Shown: positions 18,582-28,016, numbered from the stretch's first letter. The stretch: DNA of 54,876 nucleotides from Gammaproteobacteria bacterium (GCA_903970465.1 CAJCIO010000022.1:1-54876), one strand, 5' to 3'. Notes: generated by a model from the sequence alone, not told the origin. Numbers and translations are program-made.

Positions 18582-19257
18582 ATTTTTCCCTTCTGTATCA
18601 AGCAGCTAGATAACCGCTGTGAAGGTTTTAGCATGACCCGGCGGATTTGAACAGCCTGAGTCTTGACTTCTGTGGAAAAGTTTTAGTGGCCCAGAGTTTT
18701 TTTGCAGGAATATGGCAGGTAGGGGGGCATTTTATGGCGGATGCACTATGGCAGGGCCGCTCAATGCACGGTTTTGGTGGATTTATCAACGACCTGCACC
18801 GATTGGCCTGGCCGCAGAAAAAATTTCATCCGGCCCATTTGTAAGGCCTCAAATATCATTCCGAGGCAAGCTGCCTCGCTACAAGGGCAACACCGCCCCC
18901 TGACCAGTCAGCGCACCACGTGTATCTGTCGGGGTACCAAATGGGGAGGATCGGGCCGCGCGGAGTTTGTAGGATTGTGCCGATCTGAGGTCGTGGAAAT
19001 AGGCAATGTACTGGTTGATCTGGGCTGTTTTGCGGCGGCGGTGGCGTCGCAGTTCAATCTCACACGCAGTGCGACGTTGGCGAAGGCGAGCAGGTTTCGG
19101 GCGCTGGGCGTATCGGATGATCGGGCTCGGCAGTTCTATCAGGATACCGCGCTGGCAGCCTTCAAGCAGCGTTGGCCGGCGATGTTGCTGCATGGCAGCC
19201 TGCTCTCGTCATTCAGTCTGTCGGTGTGCTGGTTCGTCCTGAACTGAGCACCACCCG
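18582..19257. other. 676-base gap between ihfB and the phosphatase gene
   Basis: The part next to 18582 must contain the ihfB promoter. A single REP-like hairpin (CCGAGGCAAGCTGCCTCG) lies at 18861-18878. A weak reading frame at 18993-19247 is listed separately. Nothing else was recognised. In P. aeruginosa, as I recall, ihfB and rpsA are close neighbours, so this gap and the three genes after it look like a lineage-specific insert. Confidence 0.4.
18993..19247 (+). CDS. Possible small protein of unknown function
   Basis: This 84-codon frame starts with GTG and has a TGAGG that is too close to be a good ribosome-binding site. The peptide is alanine- and leucine-rich in a protein-like way (FRALGVSDDRARQFYQDTAL). 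The frame extends upstream without a stop to 18741, so the true start is unclear. No family is recognised; it may be a relic. Confidence 0.25.
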   Translation: MEIGNVLVDLGCFAAAVASQFNLTRSATLAKASRFRALGVSDDRARQFYQDTALAAFKQRWPAMLLHGSLLSSFSLSVCWFVLN

Positions 19258-19998
19258 TCAGGCCGCGCCGTATTCGAGGGTGATCACTTTGCCGGTGGCG
19301 ACTTCGATCGCGCTGAGATGGCCGTCTGGCCACGAACAACCGGTGTCGAGGTACACCACGTTGCCCAGACGGGTGGGAGATGGGACGCTGGTATGACCGA
19401 CGTAGACAGTATCGACACCGGTAATCGGCGACTTGTCACGGTTATTGATGCGGCTGCGCGAATACAGCACCTGGCGCTGAGTCAGTTGCTGGACGTCGCC
19501 GCCCTGCTCGCCCGCCAGGTTCATGAGGATTTCTTCCCAATGGTGCTGGCCCGGCAGCAATGGCGGCTCGGCATGAACGACACCGAAGCGGCCGCGGGCC
19601 GTTTCCACATCGAGGGCGAAGGGCAACTGCTGCAGGCGCAGGGCGATGGCTTGGCGCAACTCGGTCTCGGCATCGTGGTACCAGGCACCGCCGTTGTTGC
19701 GGTGTTTTTCCACGGAGCCGGTGCCTAGGTCGTGGTCGAGGATCATTTGCTCGTGGTTGCCACGGACTGAATAGAACCAAGAGCGCTCGAGCCATTGCAG
19801 TACCTGATGAGAGGCCGGACCGCGGTCGATCAGGTCACCCACCGCCAATAAACGGTCGGCGTCGGTATCGAAATCGACAATACGCATGAAGGCTTCAAGC
19901 AATTCGAAATGACCATGCACATCCCCCACGACAAAATCGCGGCCGAGCATGTTGGGCGCCAAACGCAGACAGGTGGCAGGGTCAGTACAAGGGGTCAT
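19258..19998 (-). CDS. Metallophosphoesterase, PrpA-like serine/threonine phosphatase
   Basis: The 246-residue protein has the three metal-binding motifs of PPP-family phosphatases in order: GDVHGHFELL, GDLIDRGP and RGNHEQM, followed by HAEPPLL and VYVGHTSVPS. These bind a two-metal centre. Bacterial relatives (PrpA/PrpB) dephosphorylate proteins under stress; Ap4A hydrolysis is another option for the fold. It ends about 100 bases upstream of the cold-shock gene and is probably transcribed with it or alone. Confidence 0.85.
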   Translation of the reverse strand: MTPCTDPATCLRLAPNMLGRDFVVGDVHGHFELLEAFMRIVDFDTDADRLLAVGDLIDRGPASHQVLQWLERSWFYSVRGNHEQMILDHDLGTGSVEKHRNNGGAWYHDAETELRQAIALRLQQLPFALDVETARGRFGVVHAEPPLLPGQHHWEEILMNLAGEQGGDVQQLTQRQVLYSRSRINNRDKSPITGVDTVYVGHTSVPSPTRLGNVVYLDTGCSWPDGHLSAIEVATGKVITLEYGAA

Positions 19999-20100
19999 AA
20001 TGCGGCCGCTTTACTCGAGTGGAAGATGGTCATACACGCAGCGAGGCGTCTGGGTGGCGGAATCCAGTCACATCGACGCCGCACTCTGGCTTGCATGCAT

Positions 20101-20310
20101 TCAGCTTGCCAACACTTGCACTTTGCTCGCGTGCGGGCCGTTGGGACCGTCTTCGATCTCGAAGGTGACCCGCTGGCCTTCCCTGAGAGTCTTGTAGCCG
20201 TCGCCCTGGATGGCCTGAACATGGACGAAGATGTCCACGCCACCATCCTGCTGGATGAAGCCGTAGCCGGTCTCGGCGCGAAACCATTTTACGATGCCCG
20301 TGGCTTTCAT
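20101..20310 (-). CDS. Cold-shock domain protein
   Basis: This 69-residue single-domain protein has [13 protein letters not shown] (RNP1) and DIFVHV (RNP2). It is of normal CspA-family length and binds single-stranded RNA or DNA. RNP1 reads GYGFIQ rather than GFGFI, and the usual VFVHFS of RNP2 is IFVHVQ, so it is a divergent member. It is encoded just upstream, in transcription order, of the phosphatase gene. Confidence 0.93.
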   Translation of the reverse strand: MKATGIVKWFRAETGYGFIQQDGGVDIFVHVQAIQGDGYKTLREGQRVTFEIEDGPNGPHASKVQVLAS

Positions 20311-20434
20311 CCTGTTGTCCCCCGGAACGCTCTGGCACGAGGTTTATCAAAGACAACTGGGATGGGACCGTCAATGGTGGCACTGACTGGCGGTCGAATA
20401 CGGGCTTGGGCGCCCTTTGGCTAAGCCCTTAAAA

Positions 20435-20463
20435 GCTTCGCGGGCAGAGCCCACTCCCACACT
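20435..20463. repeat. Single REP unit
   Basis: GCTTCGCGGGCAGAGCCC followed by ACTCCCACA matches half of the REP pairs elsewhere in the window. It lies just past the 3' end of the lipoprotein gene. Confidence 0.6.
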
Positions 20464-20479
20464 GGAATTCTGGGCAATA

Positions 20480-20785
20480 TTACGTATCGGTAGGGGCTTT
20501 GCAGGCGATGACCATCGTGCGGCTATAACGACCCGGGCTGAAACCCATAAAACTGTCGCCCTCCTCTTCCTTGACGTCCGTGGTCTTGGAGATTGTTTTA
20601 TATCCATGAGTGCAGACATCCTGCGCCTTGGTGTAACAGGAATCCCAATCAGTGGTCATGCCAGAGCAATTGACGACAAAGCCCCGCACGTTACCCATCG
20701 AATGCGCCTTGACCGATGCGGTGCTGCATCCAGAAAGAGTGGCGAACGCCATAAGGGCGATGACCAGGGGAACTGCAATCTTCAT
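20480..20785 (-). CDS. Small lipoprotein of unknown function
   Basis: This 101-residue protein has a type II signal peptide: basic Met-Lys, a hydrophobic stretch, and the lipobox LSGC placing the lipidated Cys near residue 20. Four further cysteines (NCSG, DSCY, DVCTHG and IACK) could form two disulfides in the periplasm. I know similar short lipoproteins from pseudomonads but no function. It stands alone with its own start region. Confidence 0.8.
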   Translation of the reverse strand: MKIAVPLVIALMAFATLSGCSTASVKAHSMGNVRGFVVNCSGMTTDWDSCYTKAQDVCTHGYKTISKTTDVKEEEGDSFMGFSPGRYSRTMVIACKAPTDT

Positions 20786-20880
20786 GTTGCTTGCCTTATA
20801 CCGTGAATACGAACCTTCAAAAAATTACTGCGAGCATGACTGACGCAGGCTCTCATTAATGGTGTAAAAAAATTGCGAAA

Positions 20881-20908
20881 AAAAAGGGGCGACCTAAGTC
20901 GCCCCTTT
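20881..20908 (-). terminator. rpsA terminator
   Basis: A perfect 8-bp GC stem (GGGGCGAC, loop CTAA, GTCGCCCC) is flanked by A-runs and T-runs on both sides. It lies about 20 bases past the rpsA stop. The symmetry would also let it work rightward. Confidence 0.92.
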
Positions 20909-20928
20909 TTTGAATGGTAAATCAGAAC

Positions 20929-22623
20929 TTAGTTCTGTTTTTCCATTTGAGCACGCAGCAGGTCACCCAGAGTGGTTGGGCCTGCAGCGATGTCCGAAGC
21001 AGCTGGCTTGTCGCGCAGGCTTTGGATTGCTTCTTTCTCGTCTTCAACGTCTTTCGACTTGACCGACAGCTGGATCACGCGCGACTTGCGGTCGACGGAG
21101 ATGATCTTGGCTTCTACTTCTTCGCCTTCTTTCAGAACGTTGCGCGCGTCTTCAACGCGGTCACGGCTGATTTCAGAAGCTTTCAGAGTAGCTTCGATGT
21201 CGTCGGCCAGGGTGATGATAGCGCCCTTGGCGTCAACTTCTTTAACGATACCTTTGACGATAGCGCCTTTGTCGTTGACAGCAACGTAGTTGGAGAACGG
21301 ATCGTCTTCCAGTTGCTTGATACCCAGGGAGATACGCTCACGCTCTGGATCTACCGACAGGATGACGGTGTCAAGCTCGTCGCCCTTCTTGAAACGACGT
21401 ACGGCTTCTTCGCCCACTTCGTTCCAGGAGATGTCGGACAGGTGAACCAGACCGTCGATGCCGCCGTCCAGACCAATGAAGATACCGAAATCGGTGATCG
21501 ACTTGATGGTGCCGGAGATCTTGTCGCCCTTGTTGAACTGGCCAGAGAAGTCTTCCCATGGGTTCGACTTGCACTGCTTGATGCCCAGGGAGATGCGACG
21601 ACGCTCTTCGTCGATGTCCAGAACCATGACTTCCACTTCGTCGCCGACTTGCACGACTTTCGAAGGGTGGATGTTCTTGTTGGTCCAGTCCATTTCGGAA
21701 ACGTGCACCAGACCTTCAACGCCTTCTTCCAGCTCAGCGAAGCAGCCGTAGTCGGTCAGGTTGGTAACACGGGCCATTACGCGAGTGCTTTCTGGGTAAC
21801 GGGCTTTGATAGCGACCCATGGATCTTCGCCCAGTTGCTTCAGGCCCAGGGATACGCGGTTACGCTCGCGATCGTATTTCAGAACCTTGACATCGATCTC
21901 GTCGCCAACGTTGACGATTTCCGATGGGTGCTTGATACGCTTCCAGGCCATGTCGGTAATGTGCAGCAGGCCATCGACGCCACCCAGATCGACGAATGCG
22001 CCGTAATCGGTGAGGTTCTTGACGATACCTTTGACTTGCTGACCTTCCTGCAGGGATTCCAGCAGAGCTTCGCGCTCGGCGGAGTTCTCGGCTTCGAGGA
22101 CGCTGCGACGGGAAACGACAACGTTGTTGCGTTTCTGGTCGAGTTTGATGACCTTGAATTCGAGCTCTTTACCTTCCAGGTGGGTGGTGTCGCGCACTGG
22201 GCGGACATCAACCAGGGAACCAGGCAGGAACGCACGGATGCCGTTAACGTCGACAGTGAAGCCGCCTTTAACCTTACCGTTGATAACGCCCTTGACCACT
22301 TCCTCAGCGGCGAAAGCTGCTTCCAGAACAATCCAGCACTCGGCGCGCTTGGCTTTTTCACGGGACAGTTTGGTTTCGCCAAAGCCATCTTCGACTGCGT
22401 CCAGCGCCACGTGAACTTCGTCACCGACTTTGATGGTCAGTTCGCCAGCGTCGTTGTGGAACTGTTCCAGCGGGATCAGACCTTCGGACTTCAGACCAGC
22501 GTGGACGGTTACCCAGCCAGCTTGGTAGTCGATGTCGACGATGATCGCGGTGATGATCGCGCCAGCCTGAAGATTCAGTGTCTTTAGGCTTTCTTCAAAG
22601 AGTTCTGCAAAGCTTTCGCTCAT
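20929..22623 (-). CDS. rpsA: 30S ribosomal protein S1
   Basis: The 564-residue protein is made of six S1/OB-fold repeats; the last four are recognisable by recurring segments such as [40 protein letters not shown] and [20 protein letters not shown]. It draws mRNA to the 30S subunit. The start is the ATG of [13 protein letters not shown]; a longer frame runs back to 22776 through the leader and into the end of cmk. It lies 121 bases after cmk, the usual pairing in bacteria. The leader holds two hairpins that may serve autoregulation. Confidence 0.98.
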   Translation of the reverse strand: MSESFAELFEESLKTLNLQAGAIITAIIVDIDYQAGWVTVHAGLKSEGLIPLEQFHNDAGELTIKVGDEVHVALDAVEDGFGETKLSREKAKRAECWIVLEAAFAAEEVVKGVINGKVKGGFTVDVNGIRAFLPGSLVDVRPVRDTTHLEGKELEFKVIKLDQKRNNVVVSRRSVLEAENSAEREALLESLQEGQQVKGIVKNLTDYGAFVDLGGVDGLLHITDMAWKRIKHPSEIVNVGDEIDVKVLKYDRERNRVSLGLKQLGEDPWVAIKARYPESTRVMARVTNLTDYGCFAELEEGVEGLVHVSEMDWTNKNIHPSKVVQVGDEVEVMVLDIDEERRRISLGIKQCKSNPWEDFSGQFNKGDKISGTIKSITDFGIFIGLDGGIDGLVHLSDISWNEVGEEAVRRFKKGDELDTVILSVDPERERISLGIKQLEDDPFSNYVAVNDKGAIVKGIVKEVDAKGAIITLADDIEATLKASEISRDRVEDARNVLKEGEEVEAKIISVDRKSRVIQLSVKSKDVEDEKEAIQSLRDKPAASDIAAGPTTLGDLLRAQMEKQN

Positions 22624-22690
22624 TTTAATTCCTGGTAGATGTGGGCGAAGGAGACGCCCATCTGCCACGTTCCAGCCAACGTGGGTTTCG
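22624..22690 (-). promoter_or_regulatory. rpsA: Structured rpsA leader, possible S1 autoregulatory site
   Basis: Two stem-loops precede the start codon: GATGTGGGCG/CGCCCATC (22638-22662) and CCACGTT/AACGTGG (22665-22684). Only a weak AGGA lies before the ATG. Enterobacterial rpsA leaders are folded, lack a strong ribosome-binding site and are repressed by free S1. The same mode is inferred here. Confidence 0.45.
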
Positions 22691-22744
22691 TTCAAGTAAA
22701 AGAAAGCCTGCAGGACTCGACTGGTCTCCCGCACGCTTTCTTGG

Positions 22745-23434
22745 TCATCCGGCGATATCGCGGAGTGCGATTTCACTCATGATGCGTTCCAGCACCTGGT
22801 CGATGGACAATTCCGTGGAATCCAGCTGTATGGCATCGGCCGCCGGTTTGAGCGGGGCCACTGCGCGCTGGGTGTCTCGCTCATCGCGAGCACGTATCTC
22901 ATCTAGCAGACTCGACAGACTAACATCATCGCCCTTGGCCTTCAACTGCAAGTAACGTCGACGGGCACGCTCCTCGGCGCTGGCGGTGAGGAAAATCTTC
23001 AGGGGTGAGTCGGGGAACACCACGGTGCCCATGTCGCGGCCATCGGCGACAAGGCCCGGTGCCTCTTGAAAAGCACGCTGGCGACCCAGCAAGGCTTCGC
23101 GCACCGCTGGCAGCGCAGCGACTGCAGAAGCTCCCGCAGCAACGGTTTCATTGCGAATCGCCTGGCTGACCTCCTCGCCTTCGAGGATGATCCTTTGCGG
23201 CTGGCCATCGGCGGCGGCAATGAACTGCACGTCCAGATGAGCGGCCAGCAGCTTCAACGAGGCCTCGTTGCTCAGGTCGACACCATGATTGCCGGCGGCG
23301 AACGCCAGCAGCCGATACAGGGCGCCGCTGTCGAGCAGGTTCCAGCCCAGGCGCTTGGCCAGCAGGCCGGCAATGGTGCCTTTGCCAGACCCGCTCGGGC
23401 CGTCGATGGTGATGACTGGTGCTTGAAAGTTCAC
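22745..23434 (-). CDS. cmk: Cytidylate kinase
   Basis: The 229-residue P-loop kinase has [13 protein letters not shown] at the N-terminus, [12 protein letters not shown] in the middle and a C-terminal [13 protein letters not shown] segment. It phosphorylates CMP and dCMP. The GTG start at 23434 has GAGGAA at good spacing. In pseudomonads it normally follows the tyrA-aroA fusion gene; here a 318-base gap with a REP pair lies between. Confidence 0.97.
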   Translation of the reverse strand: MNFQAPVITIDGPSGSGKGTIAGLLAKRLGWNLLDSGALYRLLAFAAGNHGVDLSNEASLKLLAAHLDVQFIAAADGQPQRIILEGEEVSQAIRNETVAAGASAVAALPAVREALLGRQRAFQEAPGLVADGRDMGTVVFPDSPLKIFLTASAEERARRRYLQLKAKGDDVSLSSLLDEIRARDERDTQRAVAPLKPAADAIQLDSTELSIDQVLERIMSEIALRDIAG

Positions 23435-23752
23435 ACGTATTCCTCGTTAGCCACACAGATTTCGACCTGGCCAGTTACTGCCAGGAAACTCGAAAATGGA
23501 GACGATCAGTGGGGCTGATTCTGAAAAATGAAAGGTCGCACCCGGGAGAGATTCAAGGTACCCACCCAAACCGCACGCGACATGATAATGCTCAAAGGTG
23601 ACAACTGACAGTGCTGTGCAGGATTGCCGCGATATATGGAGTGTCAATTCCAGCCTCTTCGCGGGCAAGCCTTGCTCCCACAGTGCAAGCCGAACCTGAG
23701 TGGTGCACCTATGGGAGCACAGCTTGCTGGCGAAGGGACCAGCACTGCCCAA
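23435..23752. other. Gap between tyrA and cmk where aroA would be expected
   Basis: A REP pair fills the half next to tyrA. The half next to cmk should hold the cmk promoter. I looked in all frames for EPSP synthase sequence (for example the C-terminal DHRMAM motif) and found none, so no remnant is recognisable. Confidence 0.6.
23655..23737. repeat. REP pair abutting the tyrA stop
   Basis: The inverted units CTTCGCGGGCAAGCCTTGCT and GGGAGCACAGCTTGCTGGCG are separated by about 30 bases. The element ends 15 bases from the tyrA stop codon. Confidence 0.85.
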
Positions 23753-24667
23753 TCATTTCCCCGGCGCTGGGGCGCGCTGCGCGAGGATGCGACCAAAATG
23801 CTCGCGGGCGGCCTGGGCACGGGTGAACACGTCCAGCAACTGCTCGCCATCACCCGCCTCTACAGCAGCGCGCAATGCATCCAGATCGCCACGATAAATA
23901 TCCAGCGCCCGCAGCACTGCGTCCCTGTTGGCCAAAAAGATATCGTGCCACATCACCGGATCACTGCCGGCAATGCGGGTAAAATCGCGAAAGCCACCCG
24001 CCGCATAACGAAAGATTTCCAGGCTTTCATCCCGCTTGGCCATCGAGTCGACCATGTTGAACGCCAGCAGATGGGGCAAGTGACTGGTCGCGGCCAGCAC
24101 TTCGTCGTGACGCTGGACGGCCATGTGCTCGACATCGGCGCCCAACTCGCGCCACAGCCTGTCCACTAGATGCAGCGCGGCGGCGTCGGTTTCTTCCAGC
24201 GGCGTGAGGATCACCTTATAGCGCTGGAACATTTCACCGTTGGACGCCTCTACCCCGCTCTGCTCGGAACCTGCAATCGGATGGCCGGGTACGAAGCGCG
24301 CCATGCGCTGGCGCCCGAACACGTCCCGCGCGGCACGCACCACGTTGCCCTTGGCACTACCGACGTCGGTAATCACTGCGTCGCCCAGCTCCAGCCGCGA
24401 CAGCAACGCCAGGACCTTCTCCATCGCCAGAATCGGCACCGCCAGCTGGATAACATCGGCTCCGACGCAGGCGGCCGCTAGGTCGGCCTCGCAGCGATCG
24501 GTTACGCCCAGTTCCACGGCACGCTGGCGGGAATGCGCATCCAGATCGACACCCACCACCTCACCACACAACCCACTGGCCTTGAGGCCCTTGGCAAACG
24601 AACCACCGATCAGCCCCAGACCGACCACCACCAGGCGCCCGATCAGCGGTTTTTTCTGTTCAACCAC
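23753..24667 (-). CDS. tyrA: Prephenate dehydrogenase, lacking the usual fused EPSP synthase domain
   Basis: The 304-residue protein has the NAD loop VVVGLGLIGGSFAKGL at the start. TDVGSAKGNVV, PGHPIAGSEQSGVEA and the helical C-terminal domain (HLPHLLAFNMVDS, FRDFTRIAGSDPVMW) follow. It makes the tyrosine precursor from prephenate. In the pseudomonads I know, the chain continues past AREHFGKILA-type sequence into a roughly 430-residue AroA domain. Here it ends REHFGRILAQRAPAPGK with a stop. The GTG at 24667 overlapping the hisC stop is the likely start; a TTG at 24724 lies inside hisC. Confidence 0.93.
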   Translation of the reverse strand: MVEQKKPLIGRLVVVGLGLIGGSFAKGLKASGLCGEVVGVDLDAHSRQRAVELGVTDRCEADLAAACVGADVIQLAVPILAMEKVLALLSRLELGDAVITDVGSAKGNVVRAARDVFGRQRMARFVPGHPIAGSEQSGVEASNGEMFQRYKVILTPLEETDAAALHLVDRLWRELGADVEHMAVQRHDEVLAATSHLPHLLAFNMVDSMAKRDESLEIFRYAAGGFRDFTRIAGSDPVMWHDIFLANRDAVLRALDIYRGDLDALRAAVEAGDGEQLLDVFTRAQAAREHFGRILAQRAPAPGK

Positions 24668-25769
24668 GACCCAAGACCTTGCCCAGCGCTTCGAGGAAAC
24701 GGCTGTTCTCAGCCGCCGTACCAACCGTCACCCGCAGATGCCGGGGCATGCCGTAATTGGCGACCGGGCGCACGATCACACCTTCGCGCAGCAACGCCTC
24801 ATTGATCGGCGCCGCGTCCTGGCCCATGTCGATGGCCAGAAAGTTACCCTTGGACGGGATCCAGCCCAGCCCCAGCGCGAGCAGACCATCCTGCAACTGC
24901 AGAAGGCCAGCATTGTTGAGCGAGCGGCTGTGGGCGAGGTAATCCAGATCGTCCAGCGCCGCACACGCCGCAGCGAGCGCCAGGCTGTTGACGTTGAACG
25001 GCTGGCGTACGCGGTTGAGCACATCGGCAATCACTGCTGACGAAATCCCGTAGCCGACCCGCAGCGCCGCCAGGCCATAGGCCTTGGAGAAGGTGCGCGA
25101 TACCAGCAGATTATCGTGGTCTGCCAGGTAATCCAGGCCGTTGGGCAGCTCGCTGCCCGAGGCGTATTCGATATAGGCCTCGTCCAGCACAACCAGCACG
25201 TGCGCGGGCACCGCAGCGAGGAAGTCGCTTAGCGCCTGCGGGCCGAACCAGGTGCCGGTCGGGTTGTTGGGGTTGGCGATGAACACCACGCGAGTGTCGG
25301 CATCGATCGCCTTGAGCATCGCTGGCAGATCGTGACCCCAGTCCTTGGCCGGGACCACCCGTGCCTCGGCGCCGACGGCCTGAGTGACGATCGGGTACAC
25401 CGCAAAGGCGTGCTGGCTGAACACCGCATTGACGCCCGGTGCCAGGTAGGCACGGGCCACCAGCTCGAGAATATCGTTGGAACCGTTACCGAGGGTGACG
25501 TGATCGATCCCCACCTTGGCGCGCTCGGCCAATTTGACCTTGAGGCTGTAACCGTTGCCGTCAGGGTAGCGGGTCAGCTCGCCGACCGCCGCAGCGATGG
25601 CCTCCAGCGCCTTGGGGCTGGCACCCAGCGGGTTCTCGTTGCTGGCCAGCTTGACGATGTGGGCGGGGTCGAGGTTCAGCTCGCGCGCCAGTTCATCCAC
25701 AGGCTTGCCAGGGATGTAGGGCGAGAGCTGCTGCACGCTGGATTGCGCCAGGGCGAGGAAATCAGTCAT
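24660..25769 (-). CDS. hisC: Histidinol-phosphate aminotransferase
   Basis: The 369-residue fold type I PLP enzyme has LASNENPLGASPKALE, ANPNNPTGTWF, and the PLP lysine in SRTFSKAYGLAALRVGYG. In this cluster (pheA-hisC-tyrA) the enzyme also serves aromatic amino acid transamination; this copy corresponds to the second hisC of pseudomonads. It begins 9 bases after pheA ends. Confidence 0.95.
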   Translation of the reverse strand: MTDFLALAQSSVQQLSPYIPGKPVDELARELNLDPAHIVKLASNENPLGASPKALEAIAAAVGELTRYPDGNGYSLKVKLAERAKVGIDHVTLGNGSNDILELVARAYLAPGVNAVFSQHAFAVYPIVTQAVGAEARVVPAKDWGHDLPAMLKAIDADTRVVFIANPNNPTGTWFGPQALSDFLAAVPAHVLVVLDEAYIEYASGSELPNGLDYLADHDNLLVSRTFSKAYGLAALRVGYGISSAVIADVLNRVRQPFNVNSLALAAACAALDDLDYLAHSRSLNNAGLLQLQDGLLALGLGWIPSKGNFLAIDMGQDAAPINEALLREGVIVRPVANYGMPRHLRVTVGTAAENSRFLEALGKVLGRG

Positions 25770-25778
25770 GTCGGGGCC

Positions 25779-26873
25779 TCAGAGCACGGCTTTGGGGTAG
25801 GAGCCCAGCACTTTCAGCGCCACGGCTTCCTGACGTATACGTTCGAGCACGCCTTTGATTAACGGATCGCGGTGGTGACCGACGAAATCGATGAAGAACA
25901 CATAGGTCCACTTGCCGCTGCGCGAGGGGCGCGTTTCGATGCGGGTGAGGTCGATGTTGTTCTCATGAAACGGCACCAGCAACTCGTGCAACGCGCCAGG
26001 CTTGTTGCTCATGGAGACGATGATCGAGGTCTTGTCGTCGCCGGTAGGCGGTACTTCCTGGTTGCCGATGATCAGGAACCGGGTCGAGTTGTCGGGGCGG
26101 TCTTCGATCTTTTCTGCCAAGCGCTGCAGATCGTAGAGGCTGGCCGCCATGTCCCCGGCAATCGCTGCCGAGTTCCACTCGCTCTTGACCCGCTTGGCCG
26201 CTTCGGCGTTGCTGGCCACGGCGATGCGCTCAACGTTGGGATAATGCGCATCCAGCCACTTGCGGCACTGCGCCAGCGACTGGGCGTGGGAATAGATGCG
26301 ACTGATGTTGGCCGACTTGGTGCTTTCACCGATCAGCAAGTGATGGTGAATACGCAGTTCGACCTCGCCACAGATGACCATGTCGTGCTCGAGAAAACTG
26401 TCGAGGGTGTGGTTGACCGCACCCTCGGTGGAGTTCTCCACCGGCACGACGCCGAAATTGACCGAGCCGGCCACCACCTCGCGGAACACTTCATCGATAG
26501 CAGCCATGGGCGCACTGATGACGGCGTGACCGAAGTGTTTCATGGCCGCAGCCTGGGTGAAGGTGCCTTCAGGGCCCAGGTAGGCAACCCTGAGCGGGTT
26601 TTCCAGCGCCAGGCACGAGGACATCACTTCACGGAACAGACGGGCCATTTCCTCATTGCTGAGGGGTCCCTTGTTGCGCTCCATGACGCGCTTGAGCACC
26701 TGCGCCTCGCGCTCCGGACGGTAGAACACCGGCACTTCGCCTTCCTTGAGTGCGGCCATTTTCACGCGGGCGACTTCTTCGGCGCAGCGTGCGCGATCGC
26801 TGATCAGCTCGATGATTTTCTCGTCGAGGCTGTCGATGCGCACGCGCAGTGCCTGGAGTTCGTGTTCGGACAT
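25779..26873 (-). CDS. pheA: P-protein: chorismate mutase and prephenate dehydratase
   Basis: The 364-residue bifunctional enzyme has an AroQ chorismate mutase domain in about residues 1-90 (LRVRIDSLDEKIIELISDRA). The dehydratase domain begins near YLGPEGTFTQAAA and carries ENSTEGAVNHTLD and NSTRFLIIG. The ACT regulatory domain includes KPGALHELLVPF and IETRPSRSGKW. It turns chorismate into phenylpyruvate and is expected to be inhibited by phenylalanine through the ACT domain. Its ATG shares a base with the serC stop, so translation is coupled. Confidence 0.97.
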   Translation of the reverse strand: MSEHELQALRVRIDSLDEKIIELISDRARCAEEVARVKMAALKEGEVPVFYRPEREAQVLKRVMERNKGPLSNEEMARLFREVMSSCLALENPLRVAYLGPEGTFTQAAAMKHFGHAVISAPMAAIDEVFREVVAGSVNFGVVPVENSTEGAVNHTLDSFLEHDMVICGEVELRIHHHLLIGESTKSANISRIYSHAQSLAQCRKWLDAHYPNVERIAVASNAEAAKRVKSEWNSAAIAGDMAASLYDLQRLAEKIEDRPDNSTRFLIIGNQEVPPTGDDKTSIIVSMSNKPGALHELLVPFHENNIDLTRIETRPSRSGKWTYVFFIDFVGHHRDPLIKGVLERIRQEAVALKVLGSYPKAVL

Positions 26874-27958
26874 CAGGCGTGTTCCTTCTCGAACTCGGCC
26901 ATGTAGGCGATCAGTGCTTCAACCGCGTCCAGGCCCAGGGCGTTGTAGATGGAGGCGCGCATGCCGCCGACCGAGCGGTGGCCACGCAGATTGAGCAGGC
27001 GGCGCTCGTCGGCACCGGCCAGAAAGGCCTTGTCGAGGCGCTCATCCGCGAGACGGAACGGAACGTTCATCCACGAGCGGGCGTTGGTGGCGATCGGGTT
27101 GCTATAGAACGCGCTCTTGTCGATAAAACCGTAGAGCAGGTCTTTCTTCGCCTTGTTGCGTTTTTCCATGGCGTCGACGCCGCCCTGCTCCTTGAGCCAC
27201 TCGAACACCAGGCCCGAGAGATACCAGGAGTAGCTGGCCGGGGTGTTGTACATCGAACCGTTGTCGGCGGCGACCTGGTAGTTGAGCATGGTGGGGCAGA
27301 CGCTGCGGGCTTTGCCGAGCAAGTCTTCGCGGATGATCACGACCACCAGCCCGCTGGGACCGATGTTCTTTTGCGCGCCAGCATAGATCATGCCGAACTG
27401 CGAGATATCCACAGGGCGCGAGAGAATATCCGAGGACATGTCCACGACCAGCGGGACGTCACCGGTCTGCGGAACCCAATCGAATTCCAGGCCGCCGATG
27501 GTTTCGTTGGACGCGTAGTGAACGTACGCCGCGCCGGGAGTGAGGTTCCACTCGTTCTGGCCGGGGATGTTCAGGTAGTCGTAGGGCTTGGCGCTGGCGG
27601 CAACGTTGACGTTGCCATAGCGGCGAGCCTCTTCGATGGCCTTTTTCGACCAGATGCCGGTCTCGATGTAGTCGGCAGTGCCGTTCTCGGGAAGCAGGTT
27701 GAGCGGGATTTGGGCGAATTGCTGGCTCGCGCCACCTTGCAGGAACAGTACTTTGTAGTTGTCAGGTACCGACAGCAGGTCACGCAGGTCCTGCTCGGCC
27801 TTCTCGGCGACCGCCACGTACTCGTCGCTGCGATGGCTCATCTCCATGACCGACAGGCCTTTGCCATGCCAGTCGAGCATCTCGCCCTGGGCACGGCGCA
27901 GTACGGCTTCAGGAAGCGCAGCTGGGCCTGCGCAGAAGTTAAAGGCTCGATTGCTCAC
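26873..27958 (-). CDS. serC: Phosphoserine aminotransferase
   Basis: The 361-residue PLP enzyme begins SNRAFNFCAGPAALPE. It has LFLQGGASQQFAQIP and the PLP lysine in YAGAQKNIGPSGL. It acts in serine synthesis and in pyridoxal-phosphate synthesis. The start is the GTG at 27958; the longer open frame passes through a REP pair. It heads the serC-pheA-hisC-tyrA operon. Confidence 0.97.
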   Translation of the reverse strand: MSNRAFNFCAGPAALPEAVLRRAQGEMLDWHGKGLSVMEMSHRSDEYVAVAEKAEQDLRDLLSVPDNYKVLFLQGGASQQFAQIPLNLLPENGTADYIETGIWSKKAIEEARRYGNVNVAASAKPYDYLNIPGQNEWNLTPGAAYVHYASNETIGGLEFDWVPQTGDVPLVVDMSSDILSRPVDISQFGMIYAGAQKNIGPSGLVVVIIREDLLGKARSVCPTMLNYQVAADNGSMYNTPASYSWYLSGLVFEWLKEQGGVDAMEKRNKAKKDLLYGFIDKSAFYSNPIATNARSWMNVPFRLADERLDKAFLAGADERRLLNLRGHRSVGGMRASIYNALGLDAVEALIAYMAEFEKEHA

Positions 27959-28016
27959 GTCTGGTTCTCGCTTTGGCCTGAGAAAATTTGAGAGTGTTGC
28001 GCAAGGCTTGAGGGCC

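Noticed and set aside
20914..22587. A 557-codon open frame on the plus strand opposite rpsA
   Set aside because: It is the antisense shadow of a highly conserved, codon-biased ribosomal gene, and its peptide resembles no family.
23435..23654. Degraded aroA sequence between tyrA and cmk
   Set aside because: No EPSP synthase motif in any frame; the small open frames match nothing recognisable.
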